Part shown: positions 1-6,258 of the stretch, in pieces
Numbering within the stretch: the stretch's first letter is position 1
Layout: each line of letters starts with the position of its first letter
Assembly: GCA_021785235.1 (NCBI GenBank)
Contig: JAJYGB010000500.1
Coordinates: 1 to 6,258, forward strand
Source: Bacteroidota bacterium
GTDB lineage: Bacteria > Bacteroidota > Kryptoniia > Kryptoniales > JAKASW01
Direction of reading: 5' to 3'
DNA: 6,258 nucleotides
The notes under the pieces: generated by a model
Database searches by the model: none
The model's input: the letters and a program-made list of their open reading frames with translations, nothing else
What the model was told of the DNA's origin: nothing
Position numbers and translations under genes: made by a program

Positions 1-1261
1 TGATCCCGAGCACCGTCAGTTTCGGGCATTTCTTGCGGCTCATCGCGAGTACCGATTCCTGCTTCTTCGCGGAAAGCTCCTTCACCAGATCGTTTTGGCG
101 GCGGAGTTTTTCCTGCAGGAGCTTGAGCTGCTCGACTTTCTCGTAAGTAAAATTGTTACCGTCGATTCTCTCCCTGACCAGGATATAGACGTCGTTCTTC
201 AGTTGATCGATAACTTTTGACTGTAGCTGAATTTCTCGGTCAATGGCGATCGCGTTCTCCCTCTGGAGTTCGGCAATGCCGACTTTCACCCTCGTGGTTG
301 AATAATGTTCTCCACCGATCGTTTGAGCTTCGATTGCTTCGCCGGCGGCCACAGTGCCTCCCATAATTGTGGCATTAGTGGCAATAATTTTCTCGGAGGC
401 GATTAGATGTGCGTTCACGCATTCTTTTCCTATAGTTATCGAACCTTCAGCCTCTATCATCTGGTTTAAAACGACATTGACCGCTACATTTCCGGCAGCT
501 CTAATCAGGCCATCGCCGCGGCCGACGAAACTTCCTTCAACGGTAACGTTCCCTCCAGCTACAATCTTGGCGTCCTCCACAGATCCTTCGACATGAAGGT
601 CATGACGGATCCTCAGGCTGCCGCTTCCTTTTATGTCGCCGGTAACGTGTAATGAGCCGGCACACTCCAGCTCGCCGTCAGAATAGTCGATATCACCGTG
701 TACCATGTGTTGTGGAACTATCTCCACACTTGCGGGGCCCGCGTTAAGGTAGCCGTCTGCCGCGGCTTCGAGGATTATCTTAGTTTCAGTCTCGACGCGT
801 TTTATCTCTGGGCCCGTGAATATGTTGCAGGCCTTTCCTTCATTGGGTTGCACTTTTCTGCCGAAGACATCTACGCCGACAATCCCGGAGGAAGGCTTGT
901 ATATTTCGCCTATTGTATCTTCAGTGTAGACGTTCGTGATCTCAAGTTTCTTTTCGCCTTCAGAGCGGGGACGAGCCTCCAATGGCTTATAGTAGCCATC
1001 GTTACCGTCGGAATGCCTGGAGCCGCGCGCGACCAGAGTTCTCACTCCGACGTTTTTGATTGCGGCGAGCGCGGCGTTCGAATCGACCCCGTAGACAATG
1101 CCGTTGGCTTCCAGGAGCGCCTGTATATCAGACAATTCCAGCCCATTTTGCTCTGCGGTTGCATAGGTTTCGTAGCAGTCGCCAGATATGTCAAGCTTGA
1201 TGCGCGTGCTTGCGACTTCCACTTTTGTCCGACCTCCGCGATCATCTTCCGGTTGGCTCAT
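1..1261 (-). CDS. fapA: FapA/DUF342-family protein, partial (C-terminal end beyond the left edge)
   Basis: Translating the minus strand from the ATG at 1261-1259 gives an open frame of 420 residues ([10 protein letters not shown]...) that leaves the window without a stop. Residues about 44-70 resemble the N-terminal FapA segment, with YGVD at 57-60. Residues 118-140 ([20 protein letters not shown]) match the family's GxIxPxSxGxxGxxVxGxxV signature. Residues 186-327 are a glycine- and valine-rich beta repeat: [11 protein letters not shown] at 188-198, then [34 protein letters not shown] and a GG near 316. This is the predicted right-handed beta-helix. Residues 329-405 are charged and heptad-like, forming a predicted coiled coil. 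The frame ends as a new beta stretch begins (KLTVLGI), where family members usually have a short C-terminal beta domain, so probably 50-200 residues are missing. No signal peptide or membrane segment is seen, so it should be cytosolic. Family members are tied to flagellar assembly or polar organisation; the molecular activity is unknown. The start overlaps the stop of the upstream receptor. The family call is strong, the exact role is not. Confidence 0.9.
   Translation of the reverse strand, partial: MSQPEDDRGGRTKVEVASTRIKLDISGDCYETYATAEQNGLELSDIQALLEANGIVYGVDSNAALAAIKNVGVRTLVARGSRHSDGNDGYYKPLEARPRSEGEKKLEITNVYTEDTIGEIYKPSSGIVGVDVFGRKVQPNEGKACNIFTGPEIKRVETETKIILEAAADGYLNAGPASVEIVPQHMVHGDIDYSDGELECAGSLHVTGDIKGSGSLRIRHDLHVEGSVEDAKIVAGGNVTVEGSFVGRGDGLIRAAGNVAVNVVLNQMIEAEGSITIGKECVNAHLIASEKIIATNATIMGGTVAAGEAIEAQTIGGEHYSTTRVKVGIAELQRENAIAIDREIQLQSKVIDQLKNDVYILVRERIDGNNFTYEKVEQLKLLQEKLRRQNDLVKELSAKKQESVLAMSRKKCPKLTVLGI
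1258..1261 (-). other. ATGA stop/start overlap joining the receptor and FapA-family genes
   Basis: On the minus strand the receptor ends ...GTA TTA TGA and the FapA-like protein starts at the ATG within TTATGA, sharing four bases. A weak GAGGG lies 11 bases upstream (1273-1277). This arrangement is typical of translational coupling by terminating ribosomes. The overlap is read directly; coupling is inferred. Confidence 0.85.
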
Positions 1262-3036
1262 AATACTTGCATCCCTCGCGTTGAAAACGCGGGCACCATT
1301 GTCCTTGCGGACTGGGCCTTTGTCGCATTTTGCCCGTGCGTAGCATTCGGGTTGATCGGCTGGTTGCCAGGATATCTCCCGCTTTCGTCGAATTTGAAAT
1401 TTGTGGTGAGACTTTGTAACTCTCCGGTGAGTCGGGTTAGATCTTCTGTCGCCATCGCTATCTGGGCAATCCCTTTTGCCGATTCTGTCGAAACCGTCGA
1501 AATCGATTCCACATTCTGTGAGATTTGTTCGCTGGTCGAAGACTGTTCTTCGCTCGCGGCGGCGATCTGCATCATCATGTCTACGACATTGTCCGTATTG
1601 CTCACGATGTTCTTTAGTGATTCGCCCGCTTTGTCCGCGAGTCTTATCCCCTCCCCCACTTCGACGTTTCCGCGCTTCATGGATGCGACCGCCACGCTTG
1701 CCTCAGCCTGGACATTTTTAATCATCGCCGCGATTTGTTTGGTAGCTGTCGTTGTCCGCTCCGCGAGCTTTTTCACCTCGTCAGCGACAACGGCGAAACC
1801 TCGACCTTCTTCTCCCGCTCTCGCGGCCTCGATAGCAGCGTTGAGGGCGAGGAGATTGGTCTGATCCGCGATATCGTCTATGACCAGCACTATCTCTCCG
1901 ATTTCCTGCGTCGCAGAGCCGAGCCGTTCCACCGTAGCGGCGGAGTTTTGAACCACTTCGGCGATTTCTCTTATCTTGAGCACCGTCTGGTCGACGATCT
2001 TGCTCCCTTCATTTGCGACGACGCCGTTCTTCTTCGCGATGTCGGCAGTCAGGGTAGCGTTCCTGGAATTCTCGATTACCGTCTTGGTCATTTCTTCCAC
2101 TGCCGCCGCGACTTCACTCGTCTGGTTGGACTGTTCCTGAGCGCCCGCAGAGAGTTCCTCAGTCGAGCTGCTTATCTGGGACGAAGCGGTGGCAGCCGCG
2201 GCCGAAGTATCGGAAACCCGCCTAAGGGTATCTCTGAGACTAGCTATAGTCCTGTTGACCTCCATCCCGAGCTCATACAGTTGGCCGTCCTTTTCGATAT
2301 CAACGCTTGTTGTCAAATCTCCAGCCGCTAGGGCTCTGATTGCTTCTTCGATTGGTCGCGTCTGCTCTTCGAGGTATCGCTTCTGCCGTTCAATGTTTTT
2401 CCTGAGGTCTATGAAAGTCAGAAATGCCCCCACGATCTCACCATTCGCCTTCCTAATGGGGCCCGAGCTCGCGATTACCGGCATAGACCCTCCTGCGTTG
2501 TTCCGAATATTGACTTCGTAAGCGGGAAGAGGCAGGCCTTGAAGCGCACTCCTTGTGGCGCGATCGCTGCCGAACAACTCAAGAACTTTCATCTTCCCGA
2601 CGACATCCGCGGCCTTCACGCGCATCAGCTCACATGCCGCTTTGTTTATGAAAGTCAGGTTCGTGTCTCTGTCGGCCATGAAAAGAGGGCTTTCGATGCT
2701 GAGTTGTATGCTTCGTGAAATAGCGGCTTCATCCTTGACATGGGATGCGATCTTATGCAAAGATGCCGCAAGACACTTAAGTTCAGCCCCCGCCACGGAG
2801 CGCGGTTCTACATCGTAATCACCTACGGCAATCCTTTCCGCATCTTGGTCAAGCGCTTTGATTTGGGAGGAAACTCGTGCCGCAAATACGAATGCCAAGG
2901 CTACGAAACCTATGACTGAAATTACCATCATCGAAATGCCGTGATCGTATCCTGCCGCGAGGGAACCCCCAGCGACCAACAATGTACCCAGGACAACTTT
3001 CGTTGTGAGTTTCAGCTTTGCTGTCATACCCGACAT
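1258..3036 (-). CDS. Methyl-accepting chemotaxis protein with membrane hairpin, HAMP, PAS, HAMP-like and signalling domains
   Basis: This 592-residue chemoreceptor should relay a signal to CheA through CheW. Two hydrophobic helices (about 14-29 and 34-53) are separated by only about four residues (YDHG), so there is no periplasmic ligand domain. A HAMP-like segment (about 53-105) leads into a PAS domain (about 106-212, ending FLTFIDL). A second HAMP-like element follows (about 221-272, [20 protein letters not shown]). The methyl-accepting signalling hairpin covers about 275-545, with the conserved tip at 389-420 ([20 protein letters not shown], then [10 protein letters not shown]). Glu pairs at 293-294 and 496-497 fit the methylation-site consensus. 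A 45-residue polar tail (548-592) ends GMQVL and lacks an aromatic CheR-binding pentapeptide. The ATG at 3036 is preceded by AGAAGG only 3 bases away; Met4 is an alternative start. Its stop overlaps the start of the FapA-like gene. The PAS ligand cannot be predicted: none of the usual heme or flavin residues is evident. Confidence 0.96.
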   Translation of the reverse strand: MSGMTAKLKLTTKVVLGTLLVAGGSLAAGYDHGISMMVISVIGFVALAFVFAARVSSQIKALDQDAERIAVGDYDVEPRSVAGAELKCLAASLHKIASHVKDEAAISRSIQLSIESPLFMADRDTNLTFINKAACELMRVKAADVVGKMKVLELFGSDRATRSALQGLPLPAYEVNIRNNAGGSMPVIASSGPIRKANGEIVGAFLTFIDLRKNIERQKRYLEEQTRPIEEAIRALAAGDLTTSVDIEKDGQLYELGMEVNRTIASLRDTLRRVSDTSAAAATASSQISSSTEELSAGAQEQSNQTSEVAAAVEEMTKTVIENSRNATLTADIAKKNGVVANEGSKIVDQTVLKIREIAEVVQNSAATVERLGSATQEIGEIVLVIDDIADQTNLLALNAAIEAARAGEEGRGFAVVADEVKKLAERTTTATKQIAAMIKNVQAEASVAVASMKRGNVEVGEGIRLADKAGESLKNIVSNTDNVVDMMMQIAAASEEQSSTSEQISQNVESISTVSTESAKGIAQIAMATEDLTRLTGELQSLTTNFKFDESGRYPGNQPINPNATHGQNATKAQSARTMVPAFSTRGMQVL

Positions 3037-3039
3037 GGT

Positions 3040-3045
3040 CCTTCT
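3040..3045 (-). promoter_or_regulatory. Likely Shine-Dalgarno site of the 592-residue receptor, with unusually short spacing
   Basis: The minus strand reads AGAAGG, then ACC, then the ATG at 3036. A 3-base gap is short. The alternative start Met4 (3027-3025) would have a 12-base gap, which is long. Two in-frame stop codons (TAA TAA) lie upstream, so no longer protein is possible. The exact start therefore stays open between Met1 and Met4. Confidence 0.45.
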
Positions 3046-3072
3046 GCTTTCATTTTATTATTCGTTTCCAAG

Positions 3073-3078
3073 ATTATA
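3073..3078 (-). promoter_or_regulatory. Perfect TATAAT hexamer at the end of the 718-residue receptor gene; weak internal promoter candidate
   Basis: The minus strand reads TATAAT across the stop codon of the upstream receptor, about 37 bases before the next receptor's ATG. At 16-18 bases further upstream there is no TTGACA-like box, and no extended -10 TG is present. It could be a weak sigma-70-type promoter for the last two genes, or simply chance. Confidence 0.2.
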
Positions 3079-5230
3079 CTTGCTGAACTGTTTCTCGATG
3101 CTTGCCCATTTTGAACCTCGTCGTTAAATGTTGAAGACGTTCGGTCAGTTCGTTAAGTTCTTCGGCGGCCCCCGCAATCGCGGCTATTTCGCTCGCTGAT
3201 CCTGCAGAGACGGCGGATATTGATATAATGCTCCGTGAGAGCTGCTCGCTCGCGGTGGCCTGTTCCTGGTTTGCGGAAGCGATCAGGCTAAGTGTCCCGA
3301 CGATTCCTTCCGCGCTTAGGACCACGCGGTTTAATGATTCGCCTGCCGCATCCGCAAGCTTGATTCCCTCGTCGACTTCTCTGTTCCCATGTTCGATCGA
3401 GTTGACAGCGCTATCGGTGCCTTCCTGAACATCTTTTATTATGGAGGAAATTTTCTTCGTTGCCTGTGTTGTGCGTTCGGCGAGCTTTCTTATCTCGTCG
3501 GCGACGACGGCGAAGCCCCTTCCACCTTCGCCCGCCCTTGCGGCCTCGATGGCGGCGTTCAGTGCGAGGAGGTTTGTCTGGTCAGCTATCTCTTCTATGA
3601 CCGAAGTGATTTCGCCGATTTGCCTCCCGAGGGCGCCGAGCCTGTTAATCGTACTCGATGATTGGCGGACTACATCCGCGATGCTCCTCATCTTGGAAAC
3701 CGTTTCCCCAAATATCGCTCCGCCATTCCGGGCCGCGTCCCCATTCTCTCTCGCTACCTCCACGGCCTCGCCGGCTTTCGTGGAATTTTGTGCCGCGGTG
3801 GCACTCAGCCTTTCGATAGCGCCGGCGACTTCATTGGCTTGTGTTGATTGCTCCTGGGCGTTGGCCGCGAGTTCCTCCGCGGAGACGCTTATCTGGTTCG
3901 ACGCACCCGCTGTCATCTCAACTGCGCGGGCTACCTGCTCGATTAAAATGTTGAAACTCTTCACAGACTCGTTGAAGCCGTTGAATAGCGTGCCTATCTC
4001 GTCTTCGTTTTCCACCGGGGCATGAACCGTCAAATCTCCGTCAGCTAGTTTTTCCATTTGACCAAGCAGCATGGCTATGCTGTCAGTCAGGTAAGACTTC
4101 TGCTCCTGTAGATTCTTCGATGTCTCCTTGATCTCTGTTATGTTCGTCAATACCTCGACGCCTCGTATTGTTTCACCTGCCGAATCCGTGACAGTGGAGG
4201 CATGGTACAGGACAGGGGCTTCGACTCCGTCAAGCTCCGCGATTGATTCACCGGAGATTTGCGAATGGTTGTTCCATGCCCTCGAAACCGGGCAGTCGCT
4301 TGTTCTACAGATGGGCAACTTGAAGACTTCGTAACACTTCTTTTTCTCTACGACGTCTTTGTAACTGTTGTGGCTTACCTTTAGCGCGGCTGAATTCGCG
4401 AACTGGATAGTGTAATCCTTGTCAACCGCATAAACCGGATTTCCGACTTGATTCAAATAGCTGACCAACTTGGCAATGTCGACAGACATATCATTGAACG
4501 CCGCCGCCAACTCTCCAAACTCATCCTTAGATTCTATCTCGACCTGTGTGCCCCATTTGCCTTCCGAAATATCTTTCGTCGCGCCGGTAAGGGCCCTGAG
4601 AGGATTCACAAGCGATCTGTATGCCAGCACGCTCGCGATGACAGTGGCCAGGATGAGAACGCCGATTGCAGCCCACATCCTGTCTTTGATGGTTCTCTCG
4701 GCGTTGACGCCAGCCAAACCCGCGCGCAAGACCTCCTGTGTCTCATGGCCGCTTAATCCGGATAACTCGTTGTTCATTGCCGCAAAGTCGGAAAGGAGGC
4801 TGTCTCTGGTTGACACGAAACGCGCCGGATTCCTAAACCTGAGAGTCTTCAGGGAAGAGGGGTCAGCCGAGCGGATTTTGTTCCAGAGGGTCTCAATTGA
4901 ACGGAGCGCCGTTCGGTCTCCTGTCATATTCCTTGCGATTACCTTTGTAAGAAAGGCAGTGAAGTCTGCCGACGACTCCAGGGCCTTGGATGGTTCTGCC
5001 ACGCCGTATAGCACAAGCTTTTCTTCAGCGGCGGCTTTAATCGAAAGTGTATAGAGATAATTGAGATCGCGGCCGTCATTTGCCGCGGATCTGATCCCGG
5101 ATGACGCAACTGAGGCATAATCGCTAACCTCGTTACCGATTATGATGCCCGAGACTATCAAAACCAACGTCGCTGTCCCAAAGGTGAGGAATATGCGCGT
5201 CGATAGATGTGTGTTATACAGCCACTTCAC
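3074..5230 (-). CDS. Methyl-accepting chemotaxis protein with periplasmic domain, HAMP, cysteine-bearing PAS, second HAMP and signalling domain
   Basis: This is a 718-residue transmembrane chemoreceptor. TM1 is about 12-32. A periplasmic domain of roughly 150 residues (33-184) looks all-helical and matches no ligand-binding family I recognise. TM2 is about 185-204. HAMP 1 is 205-257 (NPLRALT, then [14 protein letters not shown]). A PAS domain occupies about 255-367. It carries three cysteines, C299, C308 and C313, in the stretch [18 protein letters not shown], spaced C-x8-C-x4-C. HAMP 2 is about 378-432 ([19 protein letters not shown]). The signalling hairpin runs from about 436 to 706, with its tip at 548-579. 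The Q655-E656 pair in the C-terminal arm fits the methylation consensus. The protein ends TVQQV, with no NWETF-type tether. I chose the GTG start at 5230 because GAGGTG lies 7 bases upstream and the start directly precedes TM1. It follows cheW by 62 bases and precedes the next receptor by 37. The ligand is unknown; the PAS cysteines suggest metal, redox or heme sensing, as inference only. Confidence 0.96.
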   Translation of the reverse strand: MKWLYNTHLSTRIFLTFGTATLVLIVSGIIIGNEVSDYASVASSGIRSAANDGRDLNYLYTLSIKAAAEEKLVLYGVAEPSKALESSADFTAFLTKVIARNMTGDRTALRSIETLWNKIRSADPSSLKTLRFRNPARFVSTRDSLLSDFAAMNNELSGLSGHETQEVLRAGLAGVNAERTIKDRMWAAIGVLILATVIASVLAYRSLVNPLRALTGATKDISEGKWGTQVEIESKDEFGELAAAFNDMSVDIAKLVSYLNQVGNPVYAVDKDYTIQFANSAALKVSHNSYKDVVEKKKCYEVFKLPICRTSDCPVSRAWNNHSQISGESIAELDGVEAPVLYHASTVTDSAGETIRGVEVLTNITEIKETSKNLQEQKSYLTDSIAMLLGQMEKLADGDLTVHAPVENEDEIGTLFNGFNESVKSFNILIEQVARAVEMTAGASNQISVSAEELAANAQEQSTQANEVAGAIERLSATAAQNSTKAGEAVEVARENGDAARNGGAIFGETVSKMRSIADVVRQSSSTINRLGALGRQIGEITSVIEEIADQTNLLALNAAIEAARAGEGGRGFAVVADEIRKLAERTTQATKKISSIIKDVQEGTDSAVNSIEHGNREVDEGIKLADAAGESLNRVVLSAEGIVGTLSLIASANQEQATASEQLSRSIISISAVSAGSASEIAAIAGAAEELNELTERLQHLTTRFKMGKHRETVQQV

Positions 5231-5292
5231 TTTTGCCCACCTCGCTGAGGAGATTAAACAGATTCCTTTTTACTTAGCATATGAAATGTTGT
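5231..5292 (-). other. 62-base intergenic gap between cheW and the 718-residue receptor
   Basis: This is the longest non-coding stretch in the window. It holds the receptor's ribosome-binding site and an A/T-rich part. No GC-rich hairpin followed by a T run is present, so no intrinsic terminator is seen. A TTGAAC overlapping the cheW stop has no well-spaced -10 box. Read-through from cheW is the simplest reading. Confidence 0.5.
5238..5243 (-). promoter_or_regulatory. Shine-Dalgarno site deciding the GTG start of the 718-residue receptor
   Basis: The minus strand reads GAGGTG, 7 bases before the GTG at 5230-5228. No in-frame ATG gives a better N-terminus, and the resulting protein begins MKWLYNT directly before TM1, as is usual for MCPs. 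The GAGG can pair with a CCTC 3 bases upstream (4-bp stem, 5240-5250), which might slightly hinder ribosome access, but the stem is short. Confidence 0.7.
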
Positions 5293-5790
5293 TCAAGCAT
5301 TCGTTTCCATTTCGACTTCCGCTAGCTTCTCTTGCTCGTCGGAAGAGAGAACTTTGTTGAGATCGAGTAGTATGAGAAGTCTGTCCTGGAGCTTCGCCAC
5401 GCCGGTGATGTAGCTTGAATTGATGCTCGTGGTCAATTCCGGCGGGGGCTCGATAACCGTCTTCTCGACTCGTATTACTTCCTTCACTTTGTCCACGAGA
5501 AAGCCGACGACTTTGTCGATAAGCTCGACAACGATTATCCTGGTGTCGTTGTCGCGGTCTTTCCGCGCCATGCCGAACCTTTTTCGGAGATCGATAACCG
5601 GTACTATTTTACCGCGAAGGTTGATTACCCCCTCGACAAATTCGGGTGATTTGGGAACACGTGTAATGTCCACGGTACGAATGATCTCCTGTACCTTCAG
5701 GATATCCACGCCGAATTCCTCGTTTTCAATGACGAAGCTTACCAGCTGGTATATGGTCTCGTTCAACTGGTTGCTGCTAACCGCGGTCAT
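5293..5790 (-). CDS. cheW: CheW, receptor-kinase coupling protein
   Basis: This is a complete 165-residue CheW, close to the usual length of the family. CheW is a cytoplasmic adaptor that joins chemoreceptor tips to the histidine kinase CheA. The sequence is a single CheW domain from about residue 13 to 150: YQLVSFVIENEEFGVDILKV (14-33), IIRTVDITRVP (36-46), the hallmark VINLRGKIVPVIDLR (55-69), IIVVEL followed by VGFLVDKVKEV (85-104), and a final DRLLILLDLNKVL (136-148). NLRG at 57-60 includes the conserved arginine. There is no receiver domain, so it is CheW rather than CheV, and nothing points to a truncated CheA. The ATG at 5790 sits 3 bases after the stop of the upstream receptor and has an excellent AGGAGG 9 bases before it. 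Tight packing between receptors suggests co-expression with them, possibly as a dedicated adaptor. Confidence 0.98.
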   Translation of the reverse strand: MTAVSSNQLNETIYQLVSFVIENEEFGVDILKVQEIIRTVDITRVPKSPEFVEGVINLRGKIVPVIDLRKRFGMARKDRDNDTRIIVVELIDKVVGFLVDKVKEVIRVEKTVIEPPPELTTSINSSYITGVAKLQDRLLILLDLNKVLSSDEQEKLAEVEMETNA

Positions 5791-5793
5791 TTC

Positions 5794-6258
5794 TCATTTC
5801 CTCCTGGAACCGTTTGAGTTTGAACCGTTTGAATGTGATTCGGTCCTGTAAGCGCCCTTTGTGAGCGGAACGATCTTGCCATTTTCCCTGACTCCGAATG
5901 AACTCCTCTCGTCCAGGCTTGAAGCGAGATGGAAACGTTCGATAAGTTCGCGCAGATGTTCCGTCAGGCGGTTGAGATTTTCAGCCGTCCGAGCGAGGTC
6001 CACCGTTGCCGCTGAGACATGGCTGGACACTGTTGAAATGCTCTCGACGTTGTGTGAGATCTGCTCGCTGGCGGAGGATTGTTCTTCTCCGGCTGCGGCA
6101 ATCTGGTTGATCATGCCGACGACGCCGTTTACAGAAGAAATTATTTCGGAGAGAGAGTCCGCCGCCTTGTCAGCAAGCTTCATTCCGTTCTCGGCTTCCG
6201 TGTTCCCTTCGGTCATTGCCAACACTACCTGAGTAGTCTCCTGCTGGATTCTCTTGAT
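5794..6258 (-). CDS. Methyl-accepting chemotaxis protein, C-terminal fragment (start beyond the right edge)
   Basis: The frame is open from the right edge to a TGA at 5794-5796, giving 154 visible residues. It begins IKRIQQETTQV, which is already inside the C-terminal arm of an MCP signalling hairpin. A GTG at 6225 lies within this conserved arm and is not the real start. The arm continues with GNTEAENGMKLADKAADSL, then IAAAGEEQSSASEQIS (residues 53-68), whose E58-E59 pair fits the methylation consensus, and NVESISTVS. The arm ends near residue 112. A polar tail of about 40 residues follows, finishing in an Asn/Ser/Gly repeat and RRK, with no aromatic CheR-binding pentapeptide. Sensor and membrane domains lie outside the window, so ligand and topology are unknown. 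The last codons (AGG AGG AAA) double as the ribosome-binding site for cheW. It is the first visible gene of the block. Confidence 0.95.
   Translation of the reverse strand: MKRIQQETTQVVLAMTEGNTEAENGMKLADKAADSLSEIISSVNGVVGMINQIAAAGEEQSSASEQISHNVESISTVSSHVSAATVDLARTAENLNRLTEHLRELIERFHLASSLDERSSFGVRENGKIVPLTKGAYRTESHSNGSNSNGSRRK
5800..5805 (-). promoter_or_regulatory. Shine-Dalgarno site of cheW, embedded in the preceding receptor gene
   Basis: The minus strand reads AGGAGG, then 9 bases, then the cheW ATG at 5790. The same six bases are the two arginine codons at the end of the upstream receptor. This fixes the cheW start and implies the two genes share one mRNA, with termination of one next to initiation of the other. 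Confidence 0.85.
5807..5836 (-). repeat. Two tandem 15-base units encoding an Asn/Ser/Gly tail
   Basis: On the plus strand, gaaccgtttgagttt is followed directly by gaaccgtttgaatgt, 13 of 15 positions identical. On the coding strand they encode SNGSNSNGS near the end of the partial receptor. Such short in-frame repeats vary easily in copy number and here would only lengthen a flexible tail. Confidence 0.7.

Noticed and set aside
1042..1245. A 67-codon minus-strand frame inside the FapA-family gene
   Set aside because: It is in a different frame from the real protein, which is read from the ATG at 1261 and carries the FapA signature.
698..1864. A 388-codon open frame on the plus strand
   Set aside because: It lies antisense to the end of the 592-residue receptor and the start of the FapA-family gene, both of which show clear family motifs. 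Its translation has no recognisable domain and is rich in the Cys/Ser/Arg/Phe mix typical of an antisense shadow.
5231..5292. Possible promoter (TTGAAC) or terminator between cheW and the next receptor
   Set aside because: There is no -10 box at suitable spacing and no stable stem followed by T residues; the only hairpin is a 4-bp stem.
3060..5309. An exact 11-base direct repeat (attcgtttcca) at 3060-3070 and 5299-5309, near two gene ends
   Set aside because: Several 11-base matches are expected by chance in a window of this size, and one copy lies within cheW codons.
5794..6225. Treating the GTG at 6225 as the start of a small protein
   Set aside because: The frame stays open to the right edge and the upstream residues (IKRIQQETTQV) match the MCP hairpin, so this is an internal valine codon of a truncated view, not a start.
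1..6258. Mobile element, CRISPR array, tRNA, rRNA or riboswitch
   Set aside because: Coding sequence fills almost the whole window. I saw no terminal inverted repeats, no regularly spaced repeats, no transposase motifs and no cloverleaf-like sequence in the short gaps.

Overview
The window is one block of chemotaxis-type genes, all on the minus strand and read right to left. In transcription order it holds: the C-terminal end of a methyl-accepting chemotaxis protein (MCP) whose start lies off the right edge (5794-6258); a complete CheW adaptor (5293-5790); a 718-residue MCP with a periplasmic domain and a cysteine-bearing PAS domain (3074-5230); a 592-residue MCP with almost no periplasmic loop and a second PAS domain (1258-3036); and the first 420 residues of a FapA/DUF342-family protein whose end lies off the left edge (1-1261). 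The FapA-family gene is easy to overlook because it is open at the window edge.

The genes are tightly packed. Gaps are 3, 62 and 37 bases, and the last junction is a 4-base ATGA overlap. No gene-free stretch exceeds 62 bases, no intrinsic terminator was seen, and no convincing promoter was found. The block therefore looks like the interior of a polycistronic operon running past both edges. No CheA, CheY, CheR, CheB, CheD or CheC is present, so a kinase must be encoded elsewhere, perhaps just outside the window.

Inferred mechanism: the receptors form signalling arrays with CheW and an unseen CheA. The 718-residue receptor could sense through its periplasmic helical domain and its cytoplasmic PAS domain. 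The 592-residue receptor appears to sense only in the cytoplasm or at the membrane. The FapA-like protein has a beta-repeat core followed by a coiled coil; its family is linked to flagellar assembly and polar organisation, so it may connect the receptors to the motility machinery or their positioning.

The organism is a motile, probably two-membrane bacterium with roughly balanced GC content (judged by eye). Strong Shine-Dalgarno sites and ATG/GTG starts are typical of bacteria. The phylum cannot be fixed from this window. The receptors are of a long-hairpin type, about 40 heptads by rough arm length, without the C-terminal NWETF-type CheR tether of enteric receptors. This fits many environmental bacteria but is not diagnostic. 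There is no sign of a mobile element, CRISPR array, tRNA or rRNA.
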